Positions 12,522 through 24,929 of a stretch of DNA of 64,000 nucleotides are shown here, piece by piece. This DNA is from Sipunculus nudus (taxonomy: Eukaryota > Annelida > Sipuncula > Golfingiida > Sipunculidae): the NCBI GenBank assembly GCA_026874595.1, contig CM049320.1, forward strand, positions 25,954,214-26,018,213, written 5' to 3'. The notes beneath the pieces were generated by a model that worked only from the letters and a program-made list of their open reading frames with translations, made no database searches and was not told where the DNA came from. The position numbers were made by a program, and so were the translations under genes. How positions within the stretch are numbered: the first letter of the stretch is position 1; each line of letters opens with the position of its first letter.

Positions 12522-13160
12522 ATGAATGTCCAGCAGCTTAATCATTTGATGGAAGGACTAATACAATTTGAACGGGCCAAGAAAGAAAGAGAACTCTCAA
12601 GAATCCGTCGCGAGGACCACCGTCTGCAACAAAACAAGTTAGTAGAACGCACGTCCAGATGCTCAGATTTCACACGGCATTTGGTACATGGACTAAAGAG
12701 GATGAGGGAGCTCAAAACTTTAAGGACTCTACAACCGATATTTTAACAATAGGTTATCGAACATGCTACCGGACTTAGCAGACGAATGAGAACGATCCCC
12801 CAGGAAACCGCCTAGCCGCGCTATCGCCAGATGTGAATTTACACCTGCAGTCCGCGTTTCTACCCGCAGTCGAGGCTTCCTATTTAAGAGAAGCATGAAA
12901 CAACACAGTAACAAAACATCCGACGCTTTCGGGAAGCCGCCTTACCCAAGACAAGCTACAAATGAGGATCTGACCCGACTTCTCCTAGAAGCCTATGCCA
13001 GGGGCCACCGCTCAGCCAACCTGGCAGGCCGACTGGTAGCCAAAGGTCCACCAACCGTCGTGGAAGTGGCATTTCAGCTCACATCATCGTACAAGGCCCG
13101 TGAAATCGCCTTGGATGCAAGGGAGAACCCATGGATGTGTCCAACAGTCACCAACACATC
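12522..13160 (+). pseudogene. Gag-like relic of the Ty3/gypsy element
   Basis: Two open stretches. The first (12480-12746) is rich in Arg, Lys, Glu and Gln, contains NVQQLNHLMEGLIQFERAKK and looks helical. The second (from 12895) has RLLLEAYARGHRSANLAGRL followed by a VVEVAFQLTSSYKAREIAL stretch, resembling the end of a gag capsid domain (a short helix, a 'region repeated at each failure' step, then a helix). The assignment depends mainly on its position upstream of the RT relic. Confidence 0.5.
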
Positions 13161-13568
13161 GGCCGCGGTAAGTAAAGAGGCACACTTTGATCGCCTGACT
13201 TCCCTGGAGCGCTCGATAGCCCGTTTACATATAGCCCCCCCAACACACACACACACACACAGTCGCGGCCATTTCCCAGTCCCATTCACGCCCCTATCAT
13301 CATAATAAACACCCCATGGACCCCGATGGTAAACCCATATTTTTTTTTTTGCAACAAGTCCAGCCATCCAGCTCGTGATGGCAGGGCCCGACTAGCTCGT
13401 AATAATACACATTCGTCTTAGCAGCATAGAAACAGAAGCCCTCATCCGCATCAAACACTCGGACCTATGTCTATTCAGCAAAACCAGATCCATTGCATAT
13501 CCCTTTCATAAACGAAATCTTAGTTGAATATATTCGCGGATCCTAACAGTCCTTTAGGACTATGTTAA

Positions 13569-14330
13569 TTGAGCCCCATCCGCATATACACGGAAGGAGG
13601 ACCCATTGCTCAACGTGCCTACCGGACGCCTCTAGCCAAACGCCACACTATCTCAAGAGAAATTCACTTCATGTTAAAGCAGGAAATATTCCACCGGTTC
13701 CTAATCCGCATGTGCGTCACGTGTCACACTCTTACCAAAATCTGTCGGCAGGACACGAATCTGTGTCTTTTACCGGCGCCTGAATGCAAATACAAAAATA
13801 AGATAGATATCTTTTATTGAACATCCAGGACATGTTCGACCAAGTTGGCTATAGCGTGGTTTTCTCAACTTCACCAAGTTCCCGATCACCCTGATGATAT
13901 GGAAAAAAACTGGTTTTGTTCGTCACAGGGGCCTTTCTGATCTCGTCCCTTGTCCGTTCCGTTTGTCTACGGTAACCGAGCAATTTTCAGAGATCCATGG
14001 AATTCCTTTTCCGTGATTTATTGGGAAATTGCATTTTGGTTTACATTGACGACTTTGGATTCACAGTAGGACCGAACAGGAAAATGCGTGACACCTGAAA
14101 ATGGTATAAGACGACTTAGGCGAGCAAATGTTAAACTCCAGACCTCCAAATGTTATTTTTGGTTCAGGACATAACACTCTTAGGATACCACATAAACCGA
14201 AATGGTATCTCAGCCGACCCAGACAAAACAAAGGCAATTCGGGACATGCCAGTACCAAACAATTTCAGGCCGGTGTGATCGTTTCTTAGCATGTCCCGCT
14301 ATGCCGAAATGAACCTGCCCTCCGCAGCTC
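13569..14330 (+). pseudogene. Reverse transcriptase relic (Ty3/gypsy)
   Basis: Recognisable RT blocks in order: IAQRAYRTPLAKRHTI (start of RT, 13.6 kb), LHQVPDHPDDMEK (13.89 kb), HRGLSDLVPCPFRLS (13.93 kb), RSMEFLFRDLLG then LVYIDDF (13.99-14.06 kb, the YIDD catalytic box intact), LQTSKCYF (14.14 kb), a GYHINRNGISADPDKTKAI-like block (14.18 kb), and the LTRKHARF connection segment (14.33 kb). Frames change at least three times and in-frame stops occur, so no enzyme can be made. Confidence 0.85.
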
Positions 14331-14419
14331 TCACGCGAAAGCACGCTCGTTTCCGATTGACACAGAATGTGAATATGCTTTTATTAAGCTGAAAGACTGA
14401 GTAAACCTTACCGCTAATA

Positions 14420-14545
14420 CAAGGACAGCAATGTGGAATTGTGTATCAAACTCACAAAGACGGCACCGAATGCGTCGTACAGTATGTGTCCCATCAACTA
14501 CTGTCCAGCCAACGCCATTTGATAGCCATCGAACGCCAAGCATAA
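14420..14545 (+). pseudogene. RNase H relic of the same element
   Basis: A short open run reads YQTHKDGTECVVQYVSHQLL followed by LIAIERQA, which fits the RNase H segment (a QDG..HPI.Y.SR.L....YS..ERE pattern) that follows RT in Ty3/gypsy polyproteins. It then runs into stops. Confidence 0.65.
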
Positions 14546-14835
14546 AACGTTATTTACTGTATAACAAAGCTCAGACTGTATTAGTATTGCGCTAACTTCA
14601 CTGTGTTCACTTATCATAAACCCATCATTTGTCTCTTCACAAAACAAATGGCTAACACTTAGATACAGTGTTCGGCCATAATCTTGGCAGAATAAGGCGC
14701 CTGTATCCATTATCACGTTTGAAGAAACAATATTCGCGCCAATCTCTTATCACGCATCCAACCTACAGAAACAATTGCTGCGATAGCTCAGATGTCGAAT
14801 GAGTCGCTCCAAATGCATAGTCTGATAACCTTAAC

Positions 14836-15420
14836 TTGGAACAAAAACCAATACGCATAGGTGGCCTTAACCTAGATCTCGTTAGACAGTTGCAACAATT
14901 AAAGTTTCCAAAATTGTTTGAAGAAGCTAATGATGAGGATTCCGATTATGTTGCTATTAAAGGCATTATGTATAGCTCGACAGCACCCTGTTTAATTTCA
15001 CCAGAATACCCTCGACTGGTCTTAGCATTTAATATCAAGAGAAAGTAACGCGTAAAGCCATTGGTTGGACATATGCCAACCCATAAAAAAAACGCTGCCC
15101 CGCATTTGCGAAGCTTAAGTGTAAACCAGGTATGCGTCGGTTCGTTCGTGCAGTCTTAAGAAATGTGCCACGTATTAGCTTCGCACCCGACATCAAGATC
15201 ATGCGTTTATGGGTGGAATGCCAATGGCAGCTTCTCCGATGTTTCCTCCTGATAGGTTCGCCCGCGGTCCACCCAGGGCAAAGCGTAAATGCTAACAATC
15301 ATATGTCGCTTGCACGGGGTGGGCAGGAGCCTACCCTATTTCGTGCAAAACGAATGGGATACCCAAGGCATAACCTTGACACATGGAAAATGTGTATCGC
15401 TTGACATCCACATGGATGGT
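14836..15420 (+). pseudogene. Integrase-region relic of the same element
   Basis: From 14836 an open frame of 70 codons includes IKGIMYSS...YPRLVLAF, in the position and style of the start of an integrase zinc-binding region. Downstream, scrambled frames contain MPMAASPMFPPDRF, like the segment just before an integrase core. Neither the HHCC zinc finger nor the catalytic D,D,E residues can be traced. The assignment leans on order after RT and RNase H. Confidence 0.5.
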
Positions 15421-15599
15421 CTTGGTGCTTCTAAAAAAATAATGGACCAGAATAATAATAGGGAAGCATCCCAGGGGACCAAGTCTACAATAATGTCTCC
15501 CCGGAGTGTGAGGCGCCTGAGCGTCCTCGTGCTCCAAAGTCTGTTATATGTTCTTAAATATTGTATAACTTCGTATGGCATATATTCATAATTTGTGTT

Positions 15600-17220
15600 T
15601 TACCACCTTTGCTAATTAGTAACTAATACATAACGAATTCGTGTGCAACCATGTCAGATCTTACTTATATGTCAGATCAATATCACAGTTACGAACCGTT
15701 TGTTCAAATCCACACTATACATGATCTTTCTACAATTGAAGTCTCCTTTAAAAATTACTTTCAAATCATTCGAATATATATTTTTTTCTTTTTAAGCATT
15801 CCCATTTCCTATATATTCGGCATTGAACAACCATTCCTCGCGCTTTGACAATGACAGGTAACGACTTTCGTTCTTTTTTTCCTGTGCTCGATCAAGGGAA
15901 GTTGGCATCGGCGTGGTAATCAAATCATCCTCGGCCATTCAATTTGTCAGCCGTTGCGGTGGTTGAATGAAAATTTTCAATAAAACAGACTTTGGCTTTC
16001 CTTGTATGCCTATATAGACCTCCTCCTAGTAATTACAACAAACTGATTTATTCTGTGTTTCTTCAGGTATGTTTATCGATCTCTTGAGGAATTTTACAAT
16101 TGTAGGTAATATCAGTTGCCATTATAGTGACAGTGCTGATCAATAGGTCAATCGGTTGAAGACCAGTTTGAATGACCACAATCTTACCTAGCTTGTCGTT
16201 GTAGCCACTCATAAATACGGCCACGCCTCTACTTGGTGGTTGCACGTTCCGGCTCCAAGACCCTTATTTGAGTGAGATGATAAATGTGCTGATCTGTCTG
16301 TTCACAAAATCGTTTCCTGTATCTTAACCGTTACTAAGCAACGTACACGCAAAAGACTTTTGAACTCACGGATCATAAAGCTTCATGAATTACGGTCTGG
16401 GATAAAGGAAATTACAGAATCTGCGGAATTAGATCAGTTCTCCTGTGTAGACCTTGAATCATTACCGTATATAATGGTAGATTTAGACATGCTCTTGACC
16501 ACTGCGCACCGTGAGTCATTAGAATCGTAACAGATAGACCTTCGGCCAATTGGTTGTCTGATGACATCAGACTTGCCCGCTGTAAACGGAGCCAAGCTGA
16601 AAGATACTGTCGTTAGGTCTCTCTTTCTATTGTGAAAACCTCGTAAGAGAGAAGGATGTAGAGAAAAGGCAATATAAGAGATCAAGAGACAATTCTACAT
16701 GGACAATAGTGAACCCAGTTCGTCATTCAATTATCTGATGTTTGTGGCTGTTAAACTACAGGGCAAGTCCCGGATAACACCTCTGCCAATTTATAAACCT
16801 CGCTATGACTTTCCGAAATGTATCTGTGGCTTCTTTTTGGTGAAAATTGACCGCATTCTTCATGAACTTGACTCTTGTGTATGTAAACCTCCTAATTGTG
16901 TTAGTGATGTCCCCTGCTTGTTTTGTTTTCACCAGCGACTAATCAGGAGGTATATGAAACGATAATGTTATAGCCACCAAAAGGCTGTTCACTTCATCCA
17001 ATTTTCCCTGCTCTGTTTAAGCTATGCATAGATGATTTCATTTCCGTTGTTTACATTTATTATAAATATCTCTCTTGTTACATGTACAGTCCCATCTCAG
17101 TTTAAAGACGCTTGTTTTAAGAAGCCGGGATTATTCGCAAATTTTCTGAAACATTTAAGGCTATGCAAAACCTTCCTTTTACTTATCATATCCTTGAGAC
17201 GATTGTTTTAAAGAGGTTAC
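15600..17220. other. No recognisable gene; degenerate repeat-like DNA
   Basis: Several short open frames on both strands lack known motifs. At 16976-17040 (plus) the translation GCSLHPIFPALFKLCIDDFI resembles the GC-LSP-LF---I-DL block of non-LTR reverse transcriptases, suggesting a further LINE fragment before the better-supported one at 17.2 kb. Confidence 0.35.
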
Positions 17221-17221
17221 A

Positions 17222-18296
17222 ATGTCATTTTTTTATGGAAATTACTCAATCGACATACACCAATCCGCGCATATAAGGTACAAAAGCAGAGATACCGCTG
17301 TATTGAGTGTCATAGTTGGTTTGCTAAGAGCGGCACAGGGGAGACACAATTCTCTTCTTGCATTTTTGGGTTTCAGCGTAGCGTTTGACAAACTTTATCA
17401 TTCCTTTTTGCTTATAAGACTGGAAATTACTTTTGGTTGACATAACACTGTGCTTTCATGATTCACTTTGTACCTCACCAACCTTTCCAAAGCTATTATG
17501 GTCGACAGACTTTCCGAGGGATGCGTGTTTTGAGTTGTATTGTTCACTTTATATACACGAACCTATCTCACATAATAGCTGCACATGGTTGTTCATAAGT
17601 AAGCGGAAATCACTCAACTGTCAAAAAGAAGACAACCGGTTGAGTTCAGCTCTGTCCAGTATAGCATAAAGGGTTGGATGGGCGTTGTACATTCATGGAT
17701 GTCTGGTAACAAAGTTATATACCGAAAAGACTCGAATTTTGCCTGTCGCATCTAACCATCGTCAACGGATGATTGAAAACCAGTCCATTAGCGTTATTGG
17801 CTGCTGACATTTCTAGGTGATCAGATTGATCACTTTTAAAATACAATGACAGCCAATTTACACCTGAAAACATATTAATTGAGCCAGCCGAAGTCTGAAA
17901 GACAGCTTATTCTATGGTCGTCAACTTCTTATTATATTATAAAATAGGGCTCACACACTCTCTAGAAATCCTTTTATTTACAATTCCGGTAGCACATCTA
18001 TGTCAGGGAACAAATAAAAATCGTTTCTGTGATACAAAATCCACGTAGATAGCTTTTTATTCTTTGCAGACACCTTCAGGTAAGGCAGTGAATCCTTTAT
18101 GCTTAGGTTTCAATATACAAGATAGCTCTGTCAGTATTTACATTTATTCATGGCATGTTAGCAATTGAAATCTTAATAAACATCTGACACAACAATACAA
18201 GCTGAAAATAATATTTACCATATATCAAATTCTGAAAACTAAATACAGAAGTTAAATATACTATGTTTCTCTGAGCACCCCTAATGTTTCGATGAA
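17222..18296 (+). mobile_element. CR1/L2-like LINE relic, copy 1
   Basis: Translated pieces match non-LTR reverse transcriptase in order: RDTAVLSVIVGLL (an S-TETALL-V---LL-type block), SLLAFLGFSVAFDKLYHSFL (the LLDLSAAFDT-DH-ILL block, 17.36 kb), YTNLSHII (the YTTPLS-II block, 17.56 kb), and a degenerate L-DDKTE block near 17.72 kb. The YADD box is not readable. About 300 bp of non-coding 3' sequence (17930-18296) is shared with the copy at 24.9-25.8 kb and ends CCCCTAATGTTTCGATG. Many frameshifts make it inactive. Confidence 0.75.
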
Positions 18297-19095
18297 ATAT
18301 GTATACTATTATATATAGGTGTATGAATAGCCATGCTGGTTCATTGTTTATAGATAGAAATGGTATACACAGAAATGTCTATATATAATATATGCGGCAC
18401 ACCATATTAGGCCATTAGTTTTCCCTGCTGCATGCAAAGTATACGTATCGACACTTTTAGTGGATGAGATTCCCTTGAGGCCACTTTGCTGGTTCCTATA
18501 AAAGTGTGCAAATACACATATTTTACATGCTTACGCAGCGGAAGCAGTACACGTAAGCAGCAGAAGCAGAACAAGTGACTATCCATAGGAAGGGAGACGT
18601 AAACAAAAAAGGAGAGTAAACCAAGATGACCTATACGGGGGCGTGTGCAACTGGTTGCTCTGGACAAGCATTTAACAACCACGTGGTTACATTGCTCCAA
18701 CTGATAATAACTTCGCAAGATGAACCCAGAAATTGCAGTAAATATTTAGGTATTTTATTAATCTTCGAATTGTAAATTCAAAGAAGACTAAACAATTAAA
18801 TTATAGGTAATGATAACCATGTTTACTTAATAAAAAATGTATTCAGAAAAATTAAATATAAACAGTTTTGTACATCATGTTTTTCCAGTGTTATTAAGCA
18901 ATTTTCTGAGCATGTCTTTCCGGATTTTATATGAAACATCACATAATACAAAATAATAAAAGCGTGTTATTGAATATAATTCGTACGCTATTATGAACTG
19001 AAAGAAAACGCTTTTGAAAGATTTATATGATCCTAATTGATATTTGTTTTTATTTCGTAAACAAATAGCCTTACAGTTTTGACAATTTTCTGTAG
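18297..19095. other. Repeat fragments upstream of CTLD gene A
   Basis: 18320-18440 repeats text from the SINE region at 3460-3600 (GAATAGCCATGCTGGTT, then GCGGCACACCATAT), partly in inverted order. The rest, to the gene A acceptor, holds no convincing signal-peptide exon. The expected first exon (phase 1 end) was not found. Confidence 0.4.
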
Positions 19096-19311
19096 GATAT
19101 CAGTGCAATCATCCATTTGGTTACCTGTTCCAATGGGATGATAAGCAGGGTTATTCCTGCTACAACTTTGTACCGATACCCTGGTTTGACCATGGCGCAG
19201 CAAATAGATTCTGCGAGAATTCTGGCGTAAAACTGGTCAGCATCGAAACAAGAGGAGAGATGAATCACCTTCACCGGACTATACAAAGAAACAAGAGCCT
19301 AGTTGTTAAAT
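19096..19311 (+). CDS. CTLD gene A, penultimate exon
   Basis: Acceptor TTTTCTGTAG, entered in phase 1. The exon holds the first half of the CTLD with three Cys. The donor chosen is T|GTAACC, because it leaves phase 1 and joins Tyr-Leu-Lys in the next exon. Alternative in-frame GT sites at CTA|GTTGTT are weaker and give phase 0, which would not match the next exon. Intron placement equals that of gene B. Confidence 0.75.
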
Positions 19312-20380
19312 GTAACCTTCTATAATCTTTAATAATAATATCCTCAGAATAAGCGTATATCTTTAAAGGGAAGCTATCTCACTTTAATCTAGTTTCTCAT
19401 CTTGAAGAGCCTTGTAGCAATTTTTAAGAATTATTCCTGGGCTTATAAACTGTTTATTTGTTATATTTCTGTTAAACTTTGGTCTCTGACCATTCTATGT
19501 TTGGAAATCTCTTACGAAATATAATGTATTTTCTTAATGTTTAACAACATTAAAACTGCTTTTAAGAAAAATATTTGAAAGTCCATCAGTAGGATTGCTT
19601 ATTTAAATGTGGGCTTCGGTCTAGAAAATTTAAATTGTTAATAAAACTTGGAATGTTTCACCTTGACACTCGCCAATAACAGTCTGATAAAATGGATCGT
19701 GTGTTATTTAATCATTTTTCTTTAAACCAATATTAAACACGGGTCAGAGATATCTCAACTCTTTATAACCCTTCTATATACTATATTAAGTGTAAAAGTT
19801 TATTTTGAACTGTTCACTTAACCTTTTGTTCAATTGGAAATCTCTGAACCTACATTGGGTGACCACACACTAACTATACATGTTATATATATTTTTAATA
19901 TATATACATATATATGTGTGTGTGTAGGTATGTGTGTGTGAGTTAACCTTTAACGAGATAAAAAATGATTTATTTATAATGATACAGATGCAGTTTCCTT
20001 GAGACCCTATGTGCAGCCACACACAAATTCATACATACACACATGTTTACTAATACAAAGACCCTTACATCTAATTAATATTGTATTTGAATATATGTGA
20101 AATATGGAAGTTAATACGTATATTATATAAACTTGTAGATTTGAAACCAAATGCCCTTGGATATTGGACATCGGGCACAGACGAACTGGAAGAAGGCAAA
20201 TGGATTTGGAAAGGGAGTGGTCAGGAAATTAGTTACACTCACTGGGAAAAGGGTGAACCAACGGAATACTTCTTGCATGAAGATTATCTAGGATTTATTA
20301 CCCCCGCGTGTGAATGGTTTGATTCTGTGTCCACATTTAGGCAAGGTGTGCTCTGTGAGAATGTAACAAGATGTACTTAA
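19096..20380 (+). CDS. CTLD gene A (C-type lectin-like, secreted?), 5' end missing
   Basis: Two exons encode most of one long-form CTLD. The N-terminal half has YQCN, SCYNF (Cys after a disordered lead) and a RFCENSGVKLVSIETRGEM stretch, the classic C--G--L--I-----E helix-2/strand block. The C-terminal half has YWTSG (the WIG-equivalent), WKWKGSGQ-like text, THWEKGEPTEY, PACEWFD and GVLCE. The Ca/sugar-binding triplet EPN is replaced by EPT and WND by WFD, so classical Ca-dependent sugar binding is doubtful. Sequons occur at RNKS and at the C-terminal NVTRC. The exon lengths require a preceding phase-1 exon, presumably the signal peptide, which was not found. Paralogue of gene B at 31-34 kb; its last exon is partly copied at 8798-8875. 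Confidence 0.8.
20139..20380 (+). CDS. CTLD gene A, last exon
   Basis: Acceptor ACTTGTAG, phase 1, open to TAA. Encodes the second CTLD half. From about codon 57 on (20307) the DNA is shared with the left inverted arm, so this exon straddles a duplication breakpoint. Confidence 0.85.
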
Positions 20381-20534
20381 ATTGTAAACGGTATTTGTTT
20401 ATAAAGGAAAGTCAAGCTGGGTATAGATTATTTCCGGAAAATGATTCGGAACTTCTTTCTTTTCGGATAGAAAACGTGATGATATTTAAAGTCTATATAA
20501 TCGAAGTTGTAGAAGTAGTTCATCAATAGCGATG

Positions 20535-20582
<48 letters not shown>

Positions 20583-23190
20583 AAAGTACATCTTTGAAAT
20601 CAGTCATTTAGTGAAATGCTCAAAAATTCCAAGCATTTTGCGTAATGCCTGTGACCACCTGCCGTAACATGTGAAGACTAAAATGTTCAGTCATTTCATG
20701 AAATGACTGAAACTGAATAGTCATATTGCCGGACTGCAAATCAGGCAAACTTTGTAACAGGTGGACTAATGAGATATGAGCAGATTGCTTTAATGAAGAG
20801 ATTATTAAAGCAACCGGTCAACTGTTTTCTTACCGAGTTATGTATTGTTATGATATTCCACGCACTAGGGCTGTAAGGTAACCATGAACAGAAATTAGTG
20901 GTGGGGAAAGCCTATGTGCTGTGTTAATTTAGCAGGGGACCAGGATACCACAAATTATCAATTCCCTCTGGTTGCAATAATGAGTAGGTTCTAGCTACAA
21001 TGAAACAGTGCAACAATGTCCCTGTATTATCAGTGTAGCGTGTTGAGTTACCTATACAATACGGGGTCTCAGGTAGCCTTCAGCAGTCAGTAGCATGGGA
21101 AAAAACCTCCATATTTGTGTTAGTTTAGCAGATCTTGGATTCCAAGCTTTAAATATGGCCCGTATTTTATATTTAATTGCATTTTTATAAATATCGAATG
21201 TAATAGAATATTAGAATCTAATATAATTATTCATTCACACATGTTTTAGTCCAGTAATGGATTAATGCATCTATTTATTAAGAATCCTGTTTTTTGTGTG
21301 TAGCATTAAATAGACGAGTTCCGCATGCATTTTCTCTAAGAATGTCTGCTGTAAATTGTAATAGGCTTAAGCTCATAAATAATACATCAAAGCCATGAGA
21401 ACGGATTTTTTAATATGTTGTCTCTTTGAATTGTCAAGTAGATTGATCGTCAAATTGAAAATATATTCCTGACATAAAACATTAGGATAAAACTAGTAAA
21501 TTGGTGTATACTGTGTTGCATTTCATTCATATAATCTTAGAGCTTGCTAGGGCTTACTATGTATATAACTTGTACACTGAATAATCAAGAATATTTGACA
21601 AACTTCTATAGAATTGTCGAGTTAATTTATAAAACAAAATGACAAAATTCCAAGGAATATTTTACAATCTCATTTTTTTAACCTGGTTTGAGAAATATAT
21701 GTTACTATTATAATTGATTTTGTTAATAAAATGTAGCTTATCGTATACTCTTATGATTATTACCATTTTTATTGTATTAAAATTAAATAGTTTAAGGCCA
21801 CAAATTTTATTTTTACAGTTTTTAGACTTCAGCTCCATTTTTTTTTTATTTTGAAATTTTAAGTGTGTCATTTTCCAAAATGGTATTTTACATGCTTATC
21901 TCAGTCACATAGTTAAACTATTGATAATTTTACAAATAAAAAATCATTATAGGCTTCTGCCTTTTTCATGTAGCCTAGTAAAGTGCACATTCAACACCAA
22001 TTATGTAGATTTATCGATATTGCGAAAAGTGATATACCAATAAACCAACTGTTTTCCATGATTAGTTATTAAATGGAAATATATGTATACACATCTATTA
22101 TCATGATCAATTTCAGCTACGGGAGGATGTGATATAACTAGGTTTACATTAGAAGTAGTTTTTTCAGTGCAAAACAAATAATTACAATATTACGGTGTAT
22201 TTGCATCAAATTAAATGTCTTGCGAACCTTTGCTGCGAATAATGTTATTGGATCGGCTTATCATTCTTTTGAACCCAGTCATTTAATGTACTGACTTGGC
22301 ATGAATTGTTTACAATAAGATTAAATGACATACGTATAATTGTCTGAAGAATTAATTATTACATATTTGTTTTCTCTCTTAACCAACGTGTAACAAAATA
22401 AAGTGCATGGAAATATGTGTTTTTAAAGTATACATAATGTTATCATTGATCCTGCCGGTCCTTCATGACCTCGAAAGGAGGTATATAGCCCATAGAAAAA
22501 AAATATCTCATTTCAGAAACAAAGTTACACATTTGATTAATTGAAAAATTGACTGACAAATATTGTTCAATATAGTTATCACCATTATCATATATATGAA
22601 AATTTGTCAATAGAGAGAAAAAGCATGGCAGATATCAATAAATGAAATAAAATGTGATATGCATATCCCATTTCATGATTGAAAACATTGAGGACCATGC
22701 CAGGTTAATGAAATAGCAACAATGGCGATGTATGTATGAGTGGAAAGGGACAAATCTGTACATACCTCTTTTCTGGTGTCAGTATATTGTATACAGGGCT
22801 TTCAAAATGACCAGAGAGGAAGAAAATATAACATTTACATAAGTAAAACAGGAATGGAAGAACAGCAGTTTATCCCTTTTTTTAAGTGAACCTGTGATTC
22901 TAACTGAAAAAAAAAAATTAATATACTCGAATCAAAAATAATTCCTTAAATTATAATTGAATTTATGTACATTGCCTTAATAAATGATGATAATTTCATA
23001 GCAACACATATCCTTAACAGCAAAATAACTTGAAATAAACAAAAATCAAATGGAATTTAAATGTTTATTTTCATCAGCAGGAGGCGCCAATGAACTGTTC
23101 TGTTTCTCGTACACTCACAAAAAATTAAAGGTTGCCAATTTTTTGTTTGTTTTGATTTCTATGTAAGATATTCCTTTTATGTATGTAGAG
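20307..23190 (-). repeat. Inverted duplication, right arm
   Basis: Reverse-complement partner of 5950-8875. It begins inside the last exon of CTLD gene A and continues through its 3' flank. Similarity fades beyond about 23190. Since this copy contains the intact exon, it is more likely the source and the left arm the derived copy. Confidence 0.85.
20538..20577. repeat. (TA)n microsatellite
   Basis: 20 TA units, the counterpart of the longer array at 8571-8638 in the other inverted arm. Confidence 0.95.
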
Positions 23191-23402
23191 GTCGATTAGG
23201 AAATAACGTGATTGATTTGTAGGATAAAGACTAAAAATTTATATCAAAGTAAAGGGGTCTTATCAGTTCTGTATATCGTATGCAATGCAACCTGTCTAAT
23301 GCAGACAGTTAAGTACTGACATAAGTTGTCTTTAATGCCCAGGTTATCTTATAAGACAGGTTTGCAATTAAATAGCATGAGGGAAACATACATCCCAGAA
23401 TA

Positions 23403-23843
23403 TACTGTGGTTGCCTTTTTGTTCGCGAGGGTTTTAATTTCGCGATATTCGCGAATGGGAAATAATCGCGAAAATGAAACCCTCGGGAATAATCGGCCAA
23501 TTGAGAATGTTCTTCTTATTTAGTGTAATCAATACTTGTATGGCAATAGGTTAGAACAGAGAGAATTTTTTAATAAATTACATCCTTGAAGGTATAGGGA
23601 AATTTAAACCTTAAATTTGAACTAAACCACCTATGCTGTGTGTACTGGTCCATCATTATATAAGAAAATGTCACAAACTCATGACCTATTCTCATTTTAT
23701 AAAACACAAAGGTATATGGTTTTGCCAAAGATTTGATATACTAGTAGGTTCTTGTGAGATCGCGAAAATGAAACCCTCGCAAAACATTAAAAATGGAAAA
23801 ATCGCGAAATTTCAGCCTCGCGAATATGAAGCCAACCACAGTA
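23403..23843. mobile_element. Small TIR element (MITE-like) with TA target duplication
   Basis: The ends are inverted repeats of about 50 bp: left TACTGTGGTTG..., right ...CAACCACAGTA, each flanked by TA, both rich in TTCGCGA/TCGCGAA words. Internal sequence of about 340 bp has no transposase. The TA duplication fits Tc1/mariner-type mobilisation in trans. The ends differ by several substitutions, so the insertion is not recent. Confidence 0.75.
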
Positions 23844-23859
23844 TATTCAAGGGCCAAAT

Positions 23860-24920
23860 CACCTTTTTGATCTTTATAAAGTAAGGGTAATCCCATTGAG
23901 CTTTCATAAAAATAGGCCAAAAACGTGCATATCACCGCAAACTGGCTGCTTGTTTGTTAAATCAACAAGTTTACAAAATGTGAGGTCCTGCGAGAATAAT
24001 CAAAACAAACTCAACAACGGCAACTGGCAGCAAGTCAGATAAACCAAAGATTTGCAAATGGCGTTTTACACCAAGTGACCTTTCCTCTTCCGCATATATG
24101 CATCCTACCTCTGTAGGTTAATCCTTTTCCTGTTTGTCAACATTGCCCTGTTAAAAACATTTTGTTGATAAAAAATGTTAACACATCCTTCACGAAGGCT
24201 TTATAACAACTTTACACAAATAAAATGTCCCTTAGATCATTAATATATACACACAGAAAGTCAGAAATCAGATGAATTCTTTTTCAAAAGGTAGGTCATT
24301 GGGCACCTTTAATTACCATGCATTGCCTAGCCATACGCACTTATATATATATATATATATATACATGTATATATAAACATATATATAAAAATATGTATTG
24401 ATTTCTATTAGATGTTTTCTTTTTTTGTATTTGGTATTATTATGTTTGTATAAGTTGAGTGGGAAACAACATGATTTATATGATTAAGAATAATATTTTT
24501 TTTTAAATATTGAAGATTTTCTCTGAAACTGAATGAAAACGTTAGTTAAAATTTATAAAAAAAAATAGTTAATAATTAAAACAAACAATATACTGCAGAT
24601 AAGAAATCTGATTGGCTTGTATAAAATAACATACATATTAATGACACACCTACAATGTAAAGAAAATGAATAGCAATGGAGAAAAGACATTACATAAAAA
24701 CATATGTCTATATAAACATTACAAACCCTAATTCAGGAACTGTTATAAGCTCAGTTGACGGGCTCAGGCTTTACTTTCACCACGTGCTTCTCCAATATTT
24801 CTGGAGCACAGCGGACACCGTCCAGGAATACAGAAGACAGGTTACTGTTCACTTCCTAGATTTTAAATTGTGCCAGGATGTCTATGGTTTAAGTGTGAGT
24901 TTCAGGGTTAGTTCAGCTGA
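23860..24920. other. No gene seen
   Basis: AT-rich DNA with a short (TA)n near 24342-24363. The open frame 24676-25002 overlaps the second LINE relic and is not treated as a gene. Confidence 0.4.
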
Positions 24921-24929
24921 CTGGTCATT

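Larger units (their letters stand above)
12480..15560 (+). mobile_element. Decayed Ty3/gypsy LTR retrotransposon
   Basis: A string of gag- and pol-like fragments in canonical order (gag, reverse transcriptase, RNase H, integrase) spread over all three plus frames and broken by many stops and frameshifts. No convincing LTR pair was found, although 12.2-12.5 kb and 15.4-15.6 kb are where they would be. G+C is visibly higher than in the flanks across 12.2-13.4 kb. It is a dead, old insertion. Fragments with support are listed separately. Confidence 0.8.

Noticed and set aside
15035-15298. 87-codon minus-strand frame over the integrase region
   Set aside because: The retroelement reads in the plus direction; the minus frame has no recognised motif.
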